A DNA stretch of 35,138 nucleotides. It comes from an uncultured Chitinophagaceae bacterium. Lineage in GTDB: Bacteria; Bacteroidota; Bacteroidia; Chitinophagales; Chitinophagaceae. Positions 31,479-35,138 of the stretch are shown piece after piece. The notes below the pieces were generated by a model. That model saw only the letters and a program-made list of their open reading frames with translations. It did no database searches and was not told the origin of the DNA. The DNA lies in the NCBI GenBank assembly GCA_937858715.1, contig CALLZY010000100.1, forward strand, positions 1 through 35,138. Direction: 5' to 3'. The stretch's first letter is position 1. Each line of letters begins with the position of its first letter. Both the position numbers and the translations under genes were made by a program.

Positions 31479-32756
31479 ATGAAAAAACTTTCTTTGTTCA
31501 TCAGCCTGCTTTTGTTGCAGGCAATTATTGTAACAGCGCAAAAAATAACTCCGGCAACTCCTGAAGCGGCGGGCTTCTCTTCCGAAAGGCTGGCCCGCAT
31601 TGACCGTGAAATGAACGACTGGGTTCAAAAAGGATGGATACAGGGCAGCACCGCCATTATTATCCGCAACGGAAAAATTGCATATCACAAAGCGGCTGGC
31701 TATAACGACCTCGAAGCAAAGACGCCAATGCAAAAGGATAATATTTTTCGTATTGCTTCGCAAACAAAGGCTATTACCAGCGTGGCGGTTATGATTTTGT
31801 TTGAAGAAGGAAAACTGCTGCTTGACGACCCGGTTTCAAAATATATTCCGGCGTTTAAAAAGCAACAGGTGCTGGATAAATTTAACCCGGCAGATACTAC
31901 CTGGACGGCCGTTCCCGCCAAAAGCGAAATAACCATCCGCCAGCTGCTCACACATACATCGGGGCTTGGCTATGCACAGATAGGTTCTAAAGAGGCGAAT
32001 GCCATTTATGCAAAAAGCAATCTTACTGCAGGCATTGGAGTGAAAGATGATAACCTGCTTGATGCTATGAACCGCCTGGCGCAACTGCCGCTGATGCACC
32101 AGCCGGGAGAAAAATGGACTTACGGCCTGAATACCGACCTGCTCGGCTGTTTAGTGGAGGTTATCTCCGGTATGAGTCTTGACAAATTTTTCAAAACAAG
32201 AATATTTGAACCGCTGGGGATGAATGATACCTACTTCACTATTCCAAAAGAAAAGGCAAACAGGCTTGTCAGCATATACCGTGAAGATAAAGACGGTAAA
32301 CTGCAAAAGTCAACTGCAGAATTACTGAATGGCAAAACAGTTACACCTGATTATCCGCTCGAAAAAAGCACTTACTACTCCGGTGGTGCAGGACTGTCTT
32401 CCACAATTTATGATTACGCCGTGTTTCTGCAAATGCTGCTGAACAACGGTGTGTATAATGGCAAACGTATTTTAGGCCGCAATACCGTCCGTATGATGAC
32501 GATGAACCAGATAGGTGATTTGTCCCGCGGCGATGATAAGTTTGGCCTGGGCTTCCAGGTGGTGACAGAGCGGGGCAGTGCCCGCACTCCTTCGCAGGCG
32601 GGAACATTTAGCTGGGGCGGTGCTTTTGCCACTTCTTACTGGGTTGACCCGAAAGAGAAAATGGTATTTCTTCTTTATCGCCAGTTGCAAAGCAGCACAC
32701 ACGGCGATGTAGGGGAAAAATTCAGAAGCATGACTTATGCGGCGATAAATGATTGA
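31479..32756 (+). CDS. Serine hydrolase of the beta-lactamase/class C family, secreted, 425 aa
   Basis: Signal peptide MKKLSLFISLLLLQAIIVTAQ. The nucleophile motif is Ser94-Gln-Thr-Lys97 (IFRIASQTKAITSVAVM). Tyr215 lies in the second motif (GEKWTYGLNTDLLGCLVE), and the third element appears as WGGAFATSYWVDP. Such enzymes include D-aminopeptidases, esterases and cell-wall carboxypeptidases; true beta-lactamase activity cannot be assumed. Start ATG 31479 is used because it begins the signal peptide (the frame reaches a TTG at 31458). Cotranscribed with the D-aminoacylase-like gene, so a peptide or muropeptide substrate with D-residues is plausible. Confidence 0.88.
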   Translation: MKKLSLFISLLLLQAIIVTAQKITPATPEAAGFSSERLARIDREMNDWVQKGWIQGSTAIIIRNGKIAYHKAAGYNDLEAKTPMQKDNIFRIASQTKAITSVAVMILFEEGKLLLDDPVSKYIPAFKKQQVLDKFNPADTTWTAVPAKSEITIRQLLTHTSGLGYAQIGSKEANAIYAKSNLTAGIGVKDDNLLDAMNRLAQLPLMHQPGEKWTYGLNTDLLGCLVEVISGMSLDKFFKTRIFEPLGMNDTYFTIPKEKANRLVSIYREDKDGKLQKSTAELLNGKTVTPDYPLEKSTYYSGGAGLSSTIYDYAVFLQMLLNNGVYNGKRILGRNTVRMMTMNQIGDLSRGDDKFGLGFQVVTERGSARTPSQAGTFSWGGAFATSYWVDPKEKMVFLLYRQLQSSTHGDVGEKFRSMTYAAIND

Positions 32757-32781
32757 TAAAAAATAAAACAGAGCAGAGTTG

Positions 32782-32800
32782 CCAGCCTGTTATAGACTGG
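32782..32800 (+). terminator. Possible terminator after the serine hydrolase gene
   Basis: CCAG-C-CT / AG-A-CTGG forms a 6-bp stem with one mismatch around GTTAT and is followed by TAATTTATTTTG on the plus strand. It lies 26 bases past the stop. Weak stem and interrupted T run, so strength is uncertain. Confidence 0.3.
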
Positions 32801-32804
32801 TAAT

Positions 32805-33362
32805 TTATTTTGTTGTTGACTCTTTCTTCAACATATCTTTTGAGTAAAACGGTAAATTCAATTTGAGCATAAGCGAATTCTGACTGATGCCTGCAATCGG
32901 AAACTTATTGGACGAGAAGCTATAGCCGTAAACCAGATATAGCAAACTGGCGCCTATGCCAATTTTTGGGGTGACTAAAAAATCATCTGCGGATTTTGAT
33001 TTCATGTACTGAAAGTCAACACCCAAGACACCAAAGTTGCCGCACATTACAGCTCCTGCATTATAGCCAAGTACAAATTCATGATCTGTTTTAAACGAAG
33101 GGAAAATATTTAATGCCGTATAAATGTCATAGCCATACATTCCGTGAGGCGCACCGATAAACATAGTTTTTGATATGCCCAACCCGGCAAAAAAACGTTT
33201 TTGAAAACCAGTTCGGACATCAAAACACCAGTTCCGCTGATGTATGTCTATCCGATGCGGATTAAAGCTAGTATCCCGTTGCTGTGCATAGGAGGCATTA
33301 ATAAGCATCAGTAACAATAATACAGGCAATAGTCTTTTCTTGTTTTGGGTTAACCAAGTCAT
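32805..33362 (-). CDS. Secreted protein, probable outer-membrane barrel, 185 aa
   Basis: The signal peptide is RLLPVLLLLMLINASYAQ after MTWLTQNKK. The mature part is Gly- and aromatic-rich in strand-like segments (FAGLGISKTMFIG, FVLGYNAGAVMCGNFGVLG, IGIGASLLYLVYGYSF, LMLKLNLPFYS), as in small outer-membrane barrels. No family recognised. It starts 17 bases after the upstream lipocalin-like gene and is probably cotranscribed with it. Their signal peptides share the phrase RLLPVLLL. Confidence 0.65.
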   Translation of the reverse strand: MTWLTQNKKRLLPVLLLLMLINASYAQQRDTSFNPHRIDIHQRNWCFDVRTGFQKRFFAGLGISKTMFIGAPHGMYGYDIYTALNIFPSFKTDHEFVLGYNAGAVMCGNFGVLGVDFQYMKSKSADDFLVTPKIGIGASLLYLVYGYSFSSNKFPIAGISQNSLMLKLNLPFYSKDMLKKESTTK

Positions 33363-33379
33363 ATTACTTATACTTACAA

Positions 33380-33904
33380 TTACTCTTCGTTGAAATTTCG
33401 TATCAGCCTGGCCAGGTTGGGGAAATAGCTGTCTACATTAATGTCAACCTCGTTTGAAACCTTTTCAATGATAAACACTCCCGAACCTACTCCAAAAGTA
33501 TCAGAACCGCTGTACCATTTGCCATGAAGAAAGGTTCCGTTCTCTTGCTTGACATATTCTGCACTCAGGAAATGAAGATAATTGCACATCTCAAGTGTCG
33601 AACTGTATTCTTCTGTGCCGTTATTGTAAATCTCTATCGGGATGTTTTTATCACCATGGAGTTTTGCGATAAGCCGCCCGGTACATTCTGTTTCACCTGT
33701 GGCAGTGTCTATGTTTTTCATATAAATACCCCACAACGCTTTGCCTGATTGTTTGAAGTAAACGGTAAACTCTTTATACAACTTATTCCCTCCATAAATG
33801 CCGGAGGCAATAATACCCTGCCATTTTCCCTGTAGGCTGTCTGTCTGGGCTGATGAAATGAAAGAAAGAATTGAAAGCAGCAGTACCGGAAGCAGACGTT
33901 TCAT
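33380..33904 (-). CDS. Secreted lipocalin-like protein of unknown function, 174 aa
   Basis: Signal peptide MKRLLPVLLLSILSFISSAQ. The mature protein starts DSLQGKWQGIIASGIYGGNKL, an opening like that of lipocalin-type beta-barrels (G-x-W), and contains KEFTVYFKQSGKALWGIYM and FLHGKWYSGSDTFGVGSGVF. No catalytic residues are apparent. It heads a two-gene transcript with the barrel-like gene 17 bases downstream. The fold comparison is inference. Confidence 0.65.
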   Translation of the reverse strand: MKRLLPVLLLSILSFISSAQTDSLQGKWQGIIASGIYGGNKLYKEFTVYFKQSGKALWGIYMKNIDTATGETECTGRLIAKLHGDKNIPIEIYNNGTEEYSSTLEMCNYLHFLSAEYVKQENGTFLHGKWYSGSDTFGVGSGVFIIEKVSNEVDINVDSYFPNLARLIRNFNEE

Positions 33905-33925
33905 AAAGATGCTGTTTTGATTCTT

Positions 33926-33956
33926 TAAAACTACTTACTATCTGTTCCTGTTTCAA
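33926..33956 (-). promoter_or_regulatory. Possible promoter of the lipocalin-like/barrel pair
   Basis: On the minus strand TTG and TAGTTTTA (seven of eight positions of TAnnTTTG) are 20 bases apart, 21 bases before the start at 33904. Spacing fits the Bacteroidota consensus. Confidence 0.35.
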
Positions 33957-34016
33957 GTTTTCGTCCGGTTCTTTTGTTAACGAAAGACTAATGTGATATA
34001 TCAGTTTGAGAGTTGA

Positions 34017-35138
34017 TTAGTATTCTAGAAGTCTTTCCACCATCTCCCCCAATCTCGCCTTCGCCATAAAATTCTGTTCCAGTTCGGTATTAAATGGCAC
34101 CGGAGTATCAAGAGAGGCGCATCGCATTACCGGCGCATCAAGTAAGTCAAAACAATGCTCACCTATCCAGGCAGCAATTTCCCCGCCTATGCCGCCAATC
34201 AGTGTGTCTTCATGCAGCAGCAGCACACGGCCTGTTCGTTGAACGGCCTCACGGATGGCAAAGTAATCTAGGGGAGCCAGCGTCCTTAAATCAAGAATGT
34301 CAACAGATATTTCAGGATGTTCAGCAGCATAATCATCAGCCCAGTGTACACCGCTGCCATAAGTGATGATGGAAACTTCATCGCCTTCCCTTACATGCCT
34401 GGCCTTGCCAATCTCGATTTCATAATAATCATCAGGCACTTCGCCGCTTACCGAACGGTACAGCGCCTTATGCTCAAAATACAATACGGGATTCGGGTCA
34501 TTAATGGCAGCAATCAGTAATCCTTTTGCATCGGCCGGTGTGCTTGGATAAACAACTTTCAATCCGGGCGCCTTGGTAAACCATGCTTCGTTGCTCTGGC
34601 TATGGAAAGGCCCGGCTCCCACACCGCCGCCTGCAGGCATACGGATCACCACATCAGCATTTTGCCCCCAGCGGTAATGAATTTTAGCCAGGTTGTTTAC
34701 TATCTGGTTGAAGCCGCAGGTTACAAAATCGGCAAACTGCATTTCCACCATGCTTTTATATCCTTCCAGCGATAAGCCTAAGGCTGTACCCACAATAGCA
34801 CTTTCACAAAGTGGCGTATTGCGTACCCGTTCTTTTCCAAACTCGTCAACAAAACCTTCGGTTATTTTAAAAGCACCACCGTATTCGGCAATATCCTGTC
34901 CCATGAGGATGAGGTTGGGATGCTGCTGCATGGACTGATGAAGACCTGCCTTAATTGCATCAATAAGACGAAGCCCCCCCACCCCTCGCAGGGGGGATTT
35001 AGCACCGCTCAATCCTGTTAGTCGAATTTCACCATTAACATTTGAGTTGTCAATAAGCAGGGGCTGTGGGAAGGAAGCTCCCCTGGCGGGGGAGTTTGAG
35101 GGGGTTGCATACACATCTTCTTCCTCCGCCTCCGTATC
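34017..35138 (-). CDS. 2-oxoacid dehydrogenase E1 component, beta half, probably an alpha/beta fusion; 5' end outside the window
   Basis: The visible 373 residues contain the complete E1-beta part: LRLIDAIKAGLHQSMQQHPN, LMGQDIAEYGGAFKITEGF, ESAIVGTALGLSLEGY, MQFADFVTCGFNQIVNN, AGGGVGAGPFHSQS and DILDLRTLAPLDYFAI. E1 decarboxylates a 2-oxoacid with thiamine diphosphate and passes the acyl group to E2. Before the beta part the frame stays open to the window edge with an acidic stretch (DTEAEEEDVYAT), so this is probably the linker of an E1 alpha/beta fusion known from Bacteroidota. About 43 residues between YAT and LRLIDA are encoded by a palindromic repeat element. Substrate (pyruvate or branched-chain) is not resolved. 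Confidence 0.88.
   Translation of the reverse strand, partial: DTEAEEEDVYATPSNSPARGASFPQPLLIDNSNVNGEIRLTGLSGAKSPLRGVGGLRLIDAIKAGLHQSMQQHPNLILMGQDIAEYGGAFKITEGFVDEFGKERVRNTPLCESAIVGTALGLSLEGYKSMVEMQFADFVTCGFNQIVNNLAKIHYRWGQNADVVIRMPAGGGVGAGPFHSQSNEAWFTKAPGLKVVYPSTPADAKGLLIAAINDPNPVLYFEHKALYRSVSGEVPDDYYEIEIGKARHVREGDEVSIITYGSGVHWADDYAAEHPEISVDILDLRTLAPLDYFAIREAVQRTGRVLLLHEDTLIGGIGGEIAAWIGEHCFDLLDAPVMRCASLDTPVPFNTELEQNFMAKARLGEMVERLLEY
34974..35104. repeat. Palindromic repeat element inserted in frame in the E1 gene
   Basis: The 131-bp segment is bounded by mirrored arms: outer C5-7 tracts and G5 tract with inner hairpins CCCCT-CGC-AGGGG (34982-34994) and CTCCCC-TGGCG-GGGGAG (35078-35094). It has no stop in the host frame and is translated as PSNSPARGASFP through KSPLRGVGG, unrelated to any E1 sequence. 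Confidence 0.7.

Noticed and set aside
31479-32756. Antibiotic-resistance beta-lactamase
   Set aside because: The fold motifs are shared with esterases and D-peptidases, and the context with a D-aminoacylase-like enzyme points away from resistance.
1-35138. CRISPR array, tRNA or rRNA genes
   Set aside because: No regularly spaced direct repeats, cloverleaf or rRNA-like conserved stretches were recognised on either strand.

Overview
The window reads as a chromosomal piece of a Bacteroidota bacterium, most likely close to Chitinophagaceae. This rests on start-proximal TAnnTTTG (-7) promoter elements, little use of Shine-Dalgarno sequences, many secreted or lipoprotein genes of unknown function, and families typical of this phylum: a GH3-like protein, a four-helix-bundle (S23) protein, a CarboxypepD_reg-like protein, a probable E1 alpha/beta fusion and a NadR-type kinase next to pnuC. 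No rRNA, tRNA or CRISPR array was recognised.

Layout. Positions 1-2910 hold the end of a probable outer-membrane barrel gene, a secreted protein and recX. Positions 3015-4991 are a tight operon of an omega-amidase-like enzyme, PnuC and a nicotinamide riboside kinase: NAD precursor uptake and phosphorylation beside amide metabolism. Positions 4994-9914 (minus strand) carry a monofunctional glycosyltransferase MtgA, a LysE exporter, a GH3-like protein and a two-part membrane glycosyltransferase. Positions 9992-12241 carry suhB and thiL, separated by a four-helix-bundle gene bounded by 30-bp inverted repeats, as if that gene were an inserted unit. An S41 peptidase lipoprotein and a small secreted protein follow.

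Positions 14958-16535 are an A+T-rich restriction-modification pair: a beta-class methyltransferase and an endonuclease with the BglII/BstYI active-site pattern. Positions 16692-21846 (minus strand) form a five-gene operon that I cannot assign to a known system: a Yip1-like membrane protein, a second membrane protein, a 705-residue secreted coiled-coil protein and two zinc-ribbon proteins, ended by a strong hairpin terminator. This is the best candidate for an undescribed system.

Positions 22157-28536 are mostly secreted proteins plus purN, including a MORN-repeat protein with a DnaJ-type zinc motif. Positions 28709-29723 hold a Crp/Fnr regulator, a CRP-type operator, an unlisted 29-residue membrane peptide and a small DUF2892-like membrane protein. 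Positions 29886-32756 pair a D-aminoacylase-like enzyme with a beta-lactamase-fold hydrolase. The window ends in an E1 (2-oxoacid dehydrogenase) gene that carries a palindromic repeat translated in frame between its two halves.

Palindromic and repeat elements are common between genes and, in one case, inside a gene. They form the second theme of the region.
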